Assembly: GCA_030142905.1 (NCBI GenBank)
Contig: JASJOG010000010.1
Coordinates: forward strand, 2,803,501-2,867,500
Source of the DNA: Heliopora coerulea
Lineage: Eukaryota > Cnidaria > Anthozoa > Scleralcyonacea > Helioporidae
Reading direction: 5' to 3'
DNA length: 64,000 bases
In this document: one piece after another, positions 1 through 10,922 of the stretch
Layout: every line of letters begins with the position of its first letter
Position numbering within the stretch: position 1 is the stretch's first letter
The notes under the pieces: generated by a model
The model's input: only the letters and a program-made list of their open reading frames with translations
Databases searched by the model: none
What the model was told of the DNA's origin: nothing
Program-made: the position numbers and the translations under genes

Positions 1-285
1 GAATGTTTTGGATGAGTGAGAGCATTTTGTCTTCAAATTCGGCGAGTTCCTTTATCGGTGGTGGAGGCCTCGTGGTAGGGAATCCAAATGTTTCTCTTGT
101 CGCGGGTTTCTCCGTAGGTTTTAAAAAATGGTACGCTTTCCACCGTATACGTCGTAGGAAGGATTCTGTTTTTTCGATGAAGCATTTCAAGTAATCCGTA
201 GGCTGCGCGATAGGTATATTTTTAGTCGAGTATCCAAGGTTGACCGGTTCCATATCGATTTTGAGAGTGCTCAACAGTGAAGGAG
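1..285 (-). repeat. Inverted partial copy of the PLE 5' coding region
   Basis: This stretch is the reverse complement of 312-596, so position i pairs with 597-i. The two arms are 285 bp each and separated by a 26-bp (TAA)-rich spacer at 286-311. The left arm reaches the window edge and may continue upstream. Penelope-like elements often carry an inverted, truncated piece of themselves at the 5' end, and this fits. The short reading frame in this arm is only the copied start of the RT protein. Confidence 0.9.
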
Positions 286-311
286 CGTAATAATAATAAT
301 AATAGAGGAAA

Positions 312-2464
312 CTCCTTCACTGTTGAGCACTCTCAAAATCGATATGGAACCGGTCAACCTTGGATACTCGACTAAAAATATACCTATCGCGCAGCCTACG
401 GATTACTTGAAATGCTTCATCGAAAAAACAGAATCCTTCCTACGACGTATACGGTGGAAAGCGTACCATTTTTTAAAACCTACGGAGAAACCCGCGACAA
501 GAGAAACATTTGGATTCCCTACCACGAGGCCTCCACCACCGATAAAGGAACTCGCCGAATTTGAAGACAAAATGCTCTCACTCATCCAAAACATTCAGTT
601 CACGAACCACCAATGTAACTTCCAGAAACGATTATCACAAGACACAAGAAAAATCAAAACGGACAAGAAGATGCTTATCCCTGCCGACAAAACAACAAAC
701 TTCTATCGCCTAGACGCCCACTCATACCAAACGCTCATGAACACTGCCGTAACAAAATCTTACAAGAAAGCTCCTAATCACGCCCCCAACAACATAATTT
801 CGGAAGAAAGAAAGATTGCTGAAAACCTGAACCTCCACGACAGAATTGACGCCCTATCACCAAAAAACGCCTTCATTACACTAAAAGACCACAAACCGAA
901 CTTTAAAAACAATCCTACGTGCAGACTAATCAACCCGGCAAAATCAGAACTTGGCATCATAAGTAAGCAAATCCTGCAAAGAATTAACTCCAAAATCATT
1001 GCAGCAACCAATCTAAACCAGTGGAAAAGCACCGACGCAGTCCTAACATGGTTTAACAACATACCGAACAAACAATCACATTCATTTATCACCTTCGACA
1101 TTGTCGACTTCTACCCGTCAATATCAGAAGATCTCCTTACCCAAGCTCTAACTTTTGCCTCACAGTACGACACAATTACTGACGAAGAGAAAGCCATCAT
1201 CATTCAAACAAAGAAATCTCTGCTATTCAACGAAAACACAACGTGGTGCAAAAGATCATCCAACTCGCTTTTTGACGTAACCATGGGCAGTTTTGATGGG
1301 GCCGAAACATGCGAACTCGTGGGATCGTATCTCTTGTCACAATTAGCACCAGCTGCGGGAAACAACATCGGCCTCTACAGAGATGACGGGCTAGCCGCAT
1401 TGAACAAAACACCAAGAGAAATAGAAATCATAAAGAAACGTATTTGTAGAACTTTTAGAGAACACAACCTAAAACTAACCATCGAAGCTAACAAGAAATG
1501 CGTTGATTATCTAGACGTCACATTAGATCTATCATCCTCGAGTTACAAGCCCTTCACAAAGCCAGGAAACGTCTTGCAATACGTCAACCGCCACAGCAAT
1601 CACCCACCTTCAGTACTACGCAGCATACCAGAAAACATTAATAAACGTCTATCCCATATCTCGTCCGACAAGCATTCATTTGACTCCGCAACCCCACCAT
1701 ACCAGGAAGCCCTAAAAAGAAGCGGCTATGACTACAAACTCAACTTCAAACCCGAACCACCAAAACCAAAACATCCGAGAAACAGAAGCAGAAACATCAT
1801 ATGGTACAACCCACCATTCAACGCCACTGTCCACACAAACATAGGTCACAAATTCTTAAAGATCGTCGACGAGTCCTTCCCATCAAACCACCCGCTTCAC
1901 AAAATATTTAATCGGAACACTTTGAAATTAAGCTACAGCTGCATGCCAAACGTCACAAACATCATCGCATCCCACAACAAACACATACTCAGCAAAGAAG
2001 CCCAGACTCAACCCAATCCACCCGACTCTCCAAGTTGTAACTGCCGCCATAAAGAATCCTGCCCGCTAACCGGAAAGTGCTTAACAGACGGAGTTGTATA
2101 CCAAGCAACGGTAAAGAGAGAAGACAACAACAAAGTTGAGACCTACATCGGTATCACTGAAGGCACCTTCAAGTCCCGATATAACAATCACACGAGCTCC
2201 TTTAGAAACCCGACTCAGAGAAATAGCACGGCCCTGAGCAAATACATTTGGAAGTTAAGGGACAATAACATCAAATTTTCGTTGAAGTGGCAAATTATCA
2301 GACGGTGTAAAGCATATTCCAGCAGCACAAAAAAATGTAATTTATGTTTGCATGAAAAATTCCTTATCATCTGCCATCCTGAGCTAAGCTCATTAAATTC
2401 CAGAAACGAACTAATCACAACTTGTAGGCATAGGAAAAAGCACTTGCTCTGTAATATTTATTAA
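312..2464 (+). CDS. Penelope-like element protein: reverse transcriptase plus GIY-YIG endonuclease
   Basis: The frame is open from 281 to the stop at 2464 and its first ATG is at 344, giving 706 residues. RT motif A (FDIVDFYPSI) lies near residue 251 and the catalytic YRDD of motif C near residue 345. A cysteine/histidine cluster (CNCRHKESC, CPLTGKC region) near residues 564-577 resembles the zinc-finger linker of PLEs. A GIY-YIG nuclease motif (TYIGITEGTF) begins near residue 600 and runs to the C-terminus. This RT-linker-EN order is the canonical EN+ PLE layout. No stop or frameshift interrupts the frame, but the element begins abruptly at 312, where the inverted copy starts, so the N-terminal coding part is probably missing. 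Such elements prime reverse transcription at a nick made by the GIY-YIG domain. Confidence 0.93.
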
Positions 2465-2540
2465 TTCACCTCTTTATTGTATGACGTAATCTCAATAGGC
2501 ACTATCAAGTCTCCTAGGCAACTACATCACATGCGATCAC

Positions 2541-2593
2541 TACCTGACGAGTGTGGCAAGCCCAGCTTGCCATACGAAACAAATTTGTAGTAA
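2541..2593 (+). ncRNA. Hammerhead ribozyme in PLE 3' region
   Basis: All core elements are present in order. CTGACGA lies at 2544-2550. A 10-bp stem II (2551-2560 with 2566-2575, one G-U pair) is closed by the loop CCCAG. GAAA follows at 2576-2579, then a self-complementary stem III (2579-2588). The predicted cleavage is after A2589 in a GUA triplet. Bases on each side give a short stem I (TAC at 2541-2543 with GTA at 2590-2592). Ribozymes of this minimal type, probably acting as dimers through the palindromic stem III, are known from Penelope-like elements. It lies 77 nt after the PLE stop codon, on the same strand. Confidence 0.78.
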
Positions 2594-2633
2594 ATTTTTA
2601 TGAAGTAACCCAAGTTTACCTTGTCTTGCTATT

Positions 2634-2705
2634 ATGTATATATATATATATATATATAACATCAATCTTCAACAATCTTCAACAATCTTCAACCATCAAT
2701 CATCA
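2634..2705. repeat. (TA)n tract followed by a CAATCTTCAA minisatellite
   Basis: A TA dinucleotide run ends the PLE-derived region and is followed by several copies of an 11-bp unit of the type ATCTTCAACAA. It probably marks the 3' boundary of the PLE insertion. Confidence 0.75.
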
Positions 2706-3169
2706 ATCTTAACACATGTATTGGGGTTAGGCTGATACAATTTTCATATCATCTCAAATGACTTCATAATTTCTGAAGGTTTGTGAATCCCTTCGACTGT
2801 CTTCTCGTAGAGCAACTACCAGTTAGAAAGGAAGTTTGTAATGACGAAGAATGGCGCTGATAGTTTATCAATACTTATTTTCGTTCTTAAGTCATTCCGT
2901 TTTAATTTCTGTATTGTACAAGTAAGCTACATAACGACGTCAAATCAGTCAAACTGCCTATATCGAAGGTGTATGCTGTTTGACTAAATAACCGTCAACG
3001 ACTTTTTTCATCATTTCAGTAGAAGAAAAATTACGGAAAAATATACTAATATTGCAAACCTGAACCAATTTCTTCTTGGTCGTCGTCATTTTGATCTTTC
3101 ATTTCAATATCACTCATTTCCTTATTGCAAAGTCAAACATACATTGCGCCATCTCTACTAACAGTATAA
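2706..3169. other. No gene recognised
   Basis: AT-rich intergenic sequence. I see no long reading frame, RNA gene or clear repeat structure here. Confidence 0.6.
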
Positions 3170-3188
3170 ACATATATATGTTTATATA

Positions 3189-3229
<41 letters not shown>

Positions 3230-3333
3230 CTATATTATATATATATATATAACTATATATATAACTATATATATATATGAATAACTGTATATATATATAT
3301 ATATAACTATATATATATAACTGTATATATATA

Positions 3334-3378
<45 letters not shown>
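3170..3378. repeat. Imperfect (TA)n microsatellite
   Basis: About 200 bp of TA repeats broken at intervals by AACTATA and GTATATA variants. Open frames across it encode only Tyr/Ile runs and are not genes. Confidence 0.95.
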
Positions 3379-3381
<3 letters not shown>

Positions 3382-3410
3382 AAATAATTTGGTAGAAACA
3401 CAAGTATTTT

Positions 3411-3556
3411 ATGAGAAAAAGGTTTTTTAAAAGAAAACCAAGAGTCATTTGAAATAACCACTCAATCTTTCGCACAAACGTTTTCGCTTGTGCGAAAACT
3501 TGAGCGGTTACTTCAAATTATTCTTTTGGTTGTCTTATAAAAAACCTTTTTCTTAA
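3411..3556. repeat. Imperfect 146-bp palindrome next to the TA tract
   Basis: Two arms of about 65-70 nt fold back around a centre near 3482. The innermost part, CGCACAA at 3471-3477 with TTGTGCG at 3488-3494, is perfect. The outer arms keep the pairing AGAAAAAGG with CCTTTTTCT. It could be a small foldback element or a hairpin MITE whose TIRs abut the TA repeat. Confidence 0.7.
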
Positions 3557-3780
3557 TTATATGTATATTATATTTCCGGCTATATTATTTTCGAAATTTC
3601 ACCAAATGAAGGAAATTTTCGAGTGTCGGAATGTAAACTCATTACATTACTGAGTACTCATCACATTACTGAGTTAACAAAAGCCGAAGGTCCTTGAGTT
3701 GCGTTGCTTACAACTCGTTCCTGTTGGCTCTTAAAAACAAGTTTCCGATACTCAGAAATTTCCCTCATTCAATGAAATTT

Positions 3781-3984
3781 CAAAGATCCAGGCACCATTT
3801 ACGGAGAATAGGTTTCAACTTTCGTCTTCTGTGGTTAATCAGCTTCAAATCCAAAAATTCAAGACCGTCCTCAGTGCCGAAATTATCTCCTCTCCCCGAT
3901 TCCAAAATAGATGAGAAGCTTCTAGCTAGCCGAATGTCCTATCACTGTTCTCCATGTGACAGTCATGTCCGATGTCTCTTGACT

Positions 3985-4039
<55 letters not shown>

Positions 4040-4485
4040 ATGTATGAACCATATATACATATATTCATATGTACCATGTATATATAACATTGTGCGTTTA
4101 AATTATGTAGAAGCTCAGTAACTTTTAAATCCTGCTCACTGTTCTTGAGGTCTTGGACTTCGGACTTATTCCTTTACCTTTCGTTCACGTTAACTTGAGT
4201 ACTCAAAGTCAGTTCAGAAAAAAGACATTTGACGTGACAGACAGATGAGAGTCGTGACACATGACGCTACTATAGTCAAGAGTCACGAGACATCGGACAT
4301 GACTGTCACATGGATAACAGTGATAGGACATTCGGCTAGCTAGAAGCTTCTCATCTATTTTGGAATCGGGGAGAGGAGATAATTTCGGCACTGAGAACGG
4401 TCTTGAATTTTTGGGTTTGAAGCTGATTAACCACAGAAGACGAAAATTGAAACCTATTCTTTGTAAATGATACCTGGATAGATGC
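3781..4485. repeat. Foldback element with ~207-bp inverted arms
   Basis: The arms 3781-3987 and 4279-4485 are inverted copies with only scattered differences. They flank a ~290-bp centre that starts with (TA)n and GTATGTA repeats. Each arm carries the same short reading frame, which explains why similar peptides appear on opposite strands. No transposase is present. It looks like a nonautonomous foldback element, or an inverted duplication seeded at the TA tract. Confidence 0.75.
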
Positions 4486-5400
4486 TTTGAAGACCAGAAA
4501 CAAGGAGTCAAATTACACGAATGGTGACGCACTGTAAAAGCAAAAGTTGGTCAGGAAACATTAGATCAAGGGAGAGTGAGAGATAACAGCACCACTCGCA
4601 ATTATTGTTGATCAGGTTAAAAATTTCCTCTTTTTTCTTTATATACTAAAATCTCTTTCCTTCTCGCAAGAAGTGAAGCCTTTCAAAATTCCGACGATGG
4701 AAAGACAATTGCAATTTTCAGATACTTGTAGATGTTTCCTTGAGATATGTACATGTCCTCGACCTCGAAACAGCTACGCCTCCAAATGCGCGTAACATTC
4801 AAGACGTCACAACGAGATCCAACATTCTAGTGCAATATGCGTCTTTTGTTCAATATTTCATAAAAACAAATTACTGGGAACTTTCAACTAATTTTAACAA
4901 TCCTTTACAAACAGGTTGATTTTGCATCAATCAACAATTTCCTCAGTCACCTAGGCCAAATTCCCGCAAGATAACAATAATTCTTCGACAAATATCCCGG
5001 CTGAGCTATTTGGGGGAAGAACATCCTTAGCCCCCTCTAGCCACGTCACTGTCGGTAACATATGAGATTGCAGCATATTCGTTGTGGGTTTTTCGTGAGA
5101 TTTGCAAGGAAAGAAAATCAGATTTTAAACTGACTTTAACATTTTCAGCTTGTAATTTTAAAGAACAAACATACGTTAACCCTTTCACCACCAGAATCAC
5201 CGTGTAAGCTGAATAACATTGTCAAAAGGCCTACAGATCGATATACAAAGGGGTTTTTAAGCATGAGAATTACTGAATAGAGAGGAAAGGGGTTGGCTGT
5301 TTGAGAAGAGGTGTTCCAAAACTGAATGAATTAGTTCGCAGTTACCAGAATGAAATATGAAAAGAAGGCTCTCCTGCGTGAGGGAGAATTAAAAGGCATC
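4486..5400. other. No gene recognised
   Basis: AT-rich DNA without a convincing exon or repeat unit. Only short frames occur. Confidence 0.55.
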
Positions 5401-5404
5401 TGGA

Positions 5405-5475
5405 TTAAAATAAATAAATAAATAAATAAATAAACAAATAAATAGATAAATGAATAAATAAATAAATAAATATAT
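5405..5475. repeat. (AAAT)n microsatellite
   Basis: A run of TAAA units with a few single-base interruptions, directly upstream of the pogo-like element. Confidence 0.95.
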
Positions 5476-5512
5476 AAAAAATTATTGAACGTCATACGTA
5501 ATAAGTGTTGTA

Positions 5513-6476
5513 CAGTAGAACCTGTATATAACGGCCACCCTCGGGACTTCAGGTGGCCGCTTAATACATGATCACTAAAAATACTCGCTGGGCGTGGTCA
5601 AATGTCAGTTTCAATAGCGTGTCATACGACACTGCATTCAAGCAAACAATAAGAAAATCAACGCTCTTTGAGGCGATCTTTACTTTCAACAAAGTTGCTA
5701 ACTTGTAAATGTAGCGGTGCAATAAACGTAAAGTTATGAAAAGGTACAATCAATTGTCTTTTGCTCTACTATGCAGTATTTCTGACTAACAGTTCACAAC
5801 GACATACATCTCATTCCGTTATTTCATAGTTCTTTCGATCAACGTGGAGATAAAACGAAAATTTTGCCAAAGTAGGGTTGTTGGAGATAAAATTCAAATC
5901 AACAACCAACGGAAAAGTCATTGTAAAGGGCAAGCGCATTGAAAGTGGTGGAGGTTATGACCTGGAAATCTCGTACAAGTATACGTTTGGAAGCCATTTC
6001 TTCACAATCACACTGCTGAAGAACAAGCTATCTGAAAAAGTAATTTCAAGTAGAGCTAGAGGAAAGCAGATTCGAAACAAAATTTTTTGCATCTCGTGAT
6101 TTTGTACTGCAGGTCATTGTTGACATCCGGAAAAAAATTGGCCATAATGAACGGTTAATTATAAGCATTAGCAATGTCATTTCTATAATGATGATGGATC
6201 GCTTCTTAATCACAATCAGACACAAGAAAATACTGCATAAAAAGACATGTGGCTTTGGGTTTCCGTTTAAGGGTGACCGCTTAATACGGGTAAAAAGAAC
6301 AAAGAAAGACAAATATGGGACAGCTTAAGGGTGGCCGCTTAATACAGGGCCCTGTGGCTTTGGGTTTCCGTTTAAGGGTGACCGCTTAATACGGGTAAAA
6401 AGAACAAAGAAAGACAAACATGGGACAGCTTAAGGGTGGCCGCTTAATACAGGGCCGTTATATACAGGTTCCACTG
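5513..6476. mobile_element. Nonautonomous pogo/Tigger-like DNA transposon
   Basis: Terminal inverted repeats of about 29 bp start CAGTAGAACCTGTATATAACGG on the left and end with the complement (GGTTCCACTG) on the right. Both are flanked by TA (5511-5512 and 6477-6478), the target duplication of the Tc1/mariner/pogo superfamily. CAGT-starting termini favour the pogo/Tigger branch. No transposase is recognisable in the 964 bp. A 105-bp unit near the right end (6248-6352) is tandemly duplicated at 6353-6457. The subterminal motif GGTGGCCGCTTAATAC occurs near both ends. Confidence 0.85.
6248..6457. repeat. Two tandem copies of a 105-bp unit
   Basis: The units 6248-6352 and 6353-6457 are almost identical (for example AAATATGGG versus AAACATGGG). 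Each holds two versions of a subterminal GGGTGACCGCTTAATAC/GGGTGGCCGCTTAATAC motif. The duplication lies inside the pogo-like element next to its right TIR. Confidence 0.9.
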
Positions 6477-6478
6477 TA

Positions 6479-7494
6479 CTTAACTTGGCCAAGGTAAGTG
6501 TTGGCCATCGTAGTGCAGGTGAATTTTGCGTGTTCAGACAGGTGTAAGCTCAAATTATTTCATACACATGTTGCGCCTGATTCTCAACATGAGGTAACAA
6601 CCATTGAAACTAGGAGGTATCCTTACAGCGCCAGACAATTTTACTCGTCAAGAGAAAAGCTCCCGCAGTGAAAGAGTGAAAATGTTGACTGTCTCATATG
6701 AAGAATCGCACTTAAAAACGAGTGTTCTCGTTTGTAACTAGTGAAGCTTCACTCCGACCCCGTTTAACTGCGACGTAACACCAGTTTCTAATCTATAGTA
6801 CGTTCCGGCAGTTCCCTTATCCTTTTGATTTTCTACACATCGTTCAACACAACAACCGACTCATCTATATTTATACAAGGTTCGGTGGGCAGGATTTTTA
6901 TGCAAAGATAACTATGAGAACCTATGAGAATTTAAGAATTTTATAGTTTTAAAACATTTTCAAAAACATGTAAATAAACATTCATACAAACACAAAGGAA
7001 AGAATTACAAGGATTAACGCTTGAAAAAATGAATTATTTCTTGCTACTGAAGGACAACTTCTTTAGACTTCTCTTAAATTGTAGCACGTCACTGTAGAAT
7101 CACTCGATATACATGTCTAAAACTACAGAAGAAGGTGGTGATACATTGTAAAGCGCTTGATATCTGACAAGGCTATTCTCAATCATTAGTTGAATGATAG
7201 AAGCTAGAGCACGAAGGACAAAAACAATTACTCTTTCCTAAACTTTGATATCAATGAGGCCCCGTCCACTAGTTCCCGTTTACGTCTGAAAACCTGAAAT
7301 TTTTCTTGGGGATTGCCTTCTTGTCTCACACGTATCAGATGAGTACGGTCACCAAAAACCGAACTTTTCAAAAACGCCTAGGTAACGGTGTAGTGTCCCG
7401 CTCGAGATTTAAAATGGCGGACAGACGTATCGCTTTTGTATCGCTTTTGCTTAGGCCTAATAGCTTGTCTTGAGATCAACCTAGCTTTATAAAG
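6479..7494. other. No gene recognised
   Basis: Unique-looking AT-rich sequence with no supported gene. Confidence 0.55.
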
Positions 7495-7496
7495 TA

Positions 7497-7977
7497 CACC
7501 TTTTGCCGTTTGTTACCAGGAAATATAGTATCATTAACACCAACCTCATACTTATTAATGCCAAAATACATTCATTTTATTCAATCGACATTCACTTGCG
7601 TAAATACACAACTATTCGCATCGAAGGGTATTCTACAGTGCCAACAGACGACCATTAACACCGTTCTACTATACATTAGGGGTAATAAAATTTCAATTAT
7701 ACAAGATATTTCTCTTGCGTAATTGAAATTTTATTAAAGTAAATGGTTTGAACCTGGGAGAAGTCTTTCTCAAGACTTGAAATTTTATTATCCCTAATGT
7801 ATAGCAGAATGGTGTTAATAGTCGATTTTTTTGCGCTATTGAATGCCCTTCGATGCAAATGGTTGAGTATCTACGCTAATGAACGTCGATTGAATAAAAT
7901 GAATGTATTTTTGAGTTAATGAGTTTGAGGTTGGCGTTAATGATGGTACATTTTCGGGTAATGAACAACAAAAGGTG
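7497..7977. mobile_element. Foldback MITE with TA target sites
   Basis: Arms of about 200 bp (7497-7700 and 7770-7977) are inverted copies. The element begins CACCTTTTG and ends CAAAAGGTG, flanked by TA at 7495-7496 and 7978-7979. That duplication suggests mobilisation by a Tc1/mariner-type transposase. No coding capacity is recognisable; the 70-aa frame across the left arm is incidental. Confidence 0.75.
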
Positions 7978-8060
7978 TAAATGGTTTGAACCGGGAAAAT
8001 TGGTACTTGTTGGTAATGGTAGATCGTCCAGGTTAGAGTAGTCTCGAGAAAGACTATTGG

Positions 8061-8106
8061 TGACTGACGTTTCGACAGCCTAAGCGGCGGTTATCACCAG
8101 AGTCGA
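8061..8106 (-). ncRNA. Degenerate hammerhead ribozyme motif
   Basis: On the minus strand the order is stem I GACT, then CTGGTGA, a stem-II region, GTC-GAAA, and ACGTC followed by AGTC. GACT and AGTC pair as stem I around a GTC cleavage triplet. The invariant A of CUGANGA is G here, so the copy should be inactive. It is likely the remnant of a PLE terminal repeat. Confidence 0.5.
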
Positions 8107-8510
8107 AAAAAAGGAGTGATTAGGAACAGTTAGCTGTTTATGAAGTGGTTCATTACGGTATTTGCGAGGGTGGTTGTGGAAGGTTTGTGGTTTGTTAGTG
8201 TAGGTTATTGGCATTGTTAGAATGGGTATATTGTTTAGCGGTTTGTCTAAAATTTTAAATAATTTTTTGTAGGGTGCTGGTGAACTGTTGTGATCGGTTT
8301 AGTGGTTCTTGTCCAAGTTGGTAAGGTTACTATTATGTTACCTTCACCCACGGTCTCGAAGGGCAGTTTGATACGTCTTGACAGAAGACAAACAAGAGCT
8401 CGAAGATATTTTTATTTATTAAAATCAAATAATCCTCGTGATGATGATGTCGTTGATGGACGAAAGCTCAGACAGAACTAAATTATTGCCAACCACAGTC
8501 TTGGTCTCCT

Positions 8511-8873
8511 TTGATTTTAATAAATAAAAAAATTATAAGAGCTGCTGAAGAACAATTTCCAGCGTCTAAAGAGCTTGAAGATTTTGGGTTAGACCATGAC
8601 GTACAAGTGGTTGGTGGGAAAAATTTGCTGCCCAAGTGGGCTGTTATCGTTTTCAAATCGTGTTTGCCCATTCACGTGAATAGGCGAAAACGATTTGAAA
8701 ACTTTGAGTATCGTGTGGGACGGAAATATTTTGGAAAACGGAGGGGTAGATTTCTACCTGATTTCTACCCGTCCTTATTTATCATATCTCTTCCACGAGT
8801 TTGTTGCTGGGCTTTGATTTTCATATTGAGAAGTTGGAATGGGATCATAAAGAGATTATCGATATGGCGTTAA
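8511..8873 (+). other. Unrecognised 120-codon open frame over PLE-like debris
   Basis: The frame has no homologue I recognise and its first codon is not ATG. It crosses a hairpin: GTTTTCAAATCGT near 8649 pairs with ACGATTTGAAAAC near 8689. Its end (CCWALIFIL at about 8808-8840) matches a sequence also found at the ends of the PLE copies near 30130 and 59640. It is therefore more likely part of a decayed retroelement than a gene. Confidence 0.3.
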
Positions 8874-8902
8874 CAGAGTAAAAGTAATAAAAGTCGTATG
8901 CA

Positions 8903-8958
8903 GACTGAGACGTTTCCCCTTCACGAACGAAGCCATCTGGCGTTACCAAGTGTAATTA
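8903..8958. repeat. Dispersed repeat related to 13322-13378
   Basis: The stretch with GAGACGTTTCCCCTTCACGA and CTGGCGTTACC recurs at 13322-13378 with small changes. It is a short interspersed repeat of unknown class. Confidence 0.55.
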
Positions 8959-10787
8959 AATGATAAAATGTATCGAGTTTATATTTTACGAAGGAAACTT
9001 TCATGCTGTGTAAAACGTAACAAACGATTACCTGGTGAAGTCAACCAAGGTAGCAAAAGTGCTCAAGGCCCAAACTTTGTTTTAACAGGGGAAGTCGGAG
9101 GGATAATACAAAACGAAGACTTGATAATTCTCGCTCGAAAACCAAATTCATTAATCATTTTCCCATAAAAATGTTGTACAGTGTAAAAGCACGCAATGGT
9201 TCATTTGTGAATATCTAGTATTACCCGCCGACGTAGATATAACGTGACTTTTGCAGTCATAAGAGCCAATGTATGTAGATACATGGTAACAAGTTTTCAA
9301 AGTCTGGAATTAGCTGTCTGTAGGAAAATATGTATTCAAATATTCAACATCTGCTAATGATAATTTTAGTCGAGAAAAGGTTCGAGATACGAATGAAAAC
9401 TGTTCTCAATACTTTGCATCAACTTCATAGGAAATTATTCCTCATACATTGGAATCCCTATCAATTTTAATTTCAAATTTGTTGTCTTTAACATGGCCAA
9501 AAGATGACCAGAAAAGCTAGCAAAGGAGCCCCCGTCTCTGCTCCTCCTCCCCAGTGGTGGATTAAGCATATACGAGCCTGAAAAGCACCCTGGAAGTCGG
9601 GAATATGTATTGATCATGAAATACGACGAAACGACTATTTACAGTGATTATAATGGGTTACACGTTTAACCATTAAATTCCTCAGTTATTTAGTATTGAT
9701 TTAAACGAGGACATAATAAATGAAAATCTTATTGGGGGTCCGGAAGCATGCTCCATAGAAAATGTTGAAATCGGGAGTCTCTGAAATGTTATTTCCTGGA
9801 TTTTTGGAGTGGGAATTTACAGAATTTTGATGGTTACAAAAGGCCACATAAAGGCCACATACGTGAGACTAGAAAATGCTGCTTTCTCATCAACATTAAC
9901 GAATTTATGACTACTTTACTCATTATGGTACAAACTTTATCTTGCACATGTCTTATATCCACACATCAAGTGTGTCACTTTTGCAGATTCACTTATGGTC
10001 GTATGATGCTCAGGAAGACTAGATCTTTTAATGCAAGTATAACATGGATTTTACTCGTGAGTTATTTTCATAAGACAATGCAATTTATGCATATTTTTTT
10101 TTGATTCCGTTGCCATGGTAACTGTCGCTTTTTAATCAGTCAATATGAACCTTTTCCTAATAAATCTATAATATTTAAAATATGCAATGAACCGAAAAAG
10201 TTCTTTGTAGTAAATATTTTTAAACGTAAGACTAAAAACCTACAATTTTGTTGTTTGATTCGAAAAGCCATCGCAAATGTTTTAACGAATTTAACAAATT
10301 CTTAACTATTCGACAGAATGAGTTCACTCTCGTTCATCGTTTAAAGTAAGATATGTTTAATTGTTGAAAATTTCAGCACATTACAGTTAACTGTTAAGAA
10401 GATATCTCTGCTAAATTTCGGGCGGTTTTGTACAAAGCCGATCTTGAAGAATAAAACAGTTTCTTTACTACTTTTGTGATTCTGCGGAGTACAGTTTGTT
10501 GTTTTGCAACACATTCAGAACCGACATTATTATACTCTTCCCATGCCAATGTTTTCCTGAGCTTCTTAAGGGAAAAGTCAAGGTCAGGGTCAAATTAGAT
10601 AAAAATTACGAACACCATTTAAGGTCATCCTGGCAAACAAAATTTAGATAGCCTAATGTTATCTTAATTTGTCTGTGTATTGCATGTATTGGATCATGTA
10701 TAGTGTTCGATCGTGACTGAGCGATTTAACTACATGGTAAGCAACCTCAAATCCAAATCATTTGACCAGTAGTTCCAATGAATATGA
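8959..10787. other. No gene recognised
   Basis: Several frames of 60-66 codons occur on both strands, without splice context or familiar motifs. I see no supported gene. Confidence 0.5.
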
Positions 10788-10922
10788 TTAATCAAACAGC
10801 ATGCCTTGAAAATCCTGGAGAAATTCCATAAAACTTGGCAACTTGCTTACTATTTCTTCAGGTTCCCATTGACCAGAAAGTAAAGCGTCTGACCAAGAGT
10901 CCAAAACCACTCTGATTCCAAA
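10788..10922 (-). CDS. Exon 8 of the KH gene, terminal exon with stop
   Basis: 135 nt from the acceptor TTTTAG to TAA. It reads FGIRVVLDSWSDALLSGQW and ends MLFD-stop, phase 0 to match exon 7. The paralogous terminal exon at 56307-56441 has identical length and a conserved stop. This shows it is a real exon although it lies 3 kb from exon 7. Confidence 0.78.
   Translation of the reverse strand, partial: FGIRVVLDSWSDALLSGQWEPEEIVSKLPSFMEFLQDFQGMLFD

Noticed and set aside
778..1415. Minus-strand frames of 62-107 codons
   Set aside because: Antisense shadows of the PLE reverse transcriptase.
3192..3475. Long minus-strand frames over the TA repeats
   Set aside because: They encode only Tyr/Ile runs from simple sequence.
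3694..4532. Two similar proteins on opposite strands
   Set aside because: They are the two arms of one inverted repeat, and the frame is not longer than chance allows.
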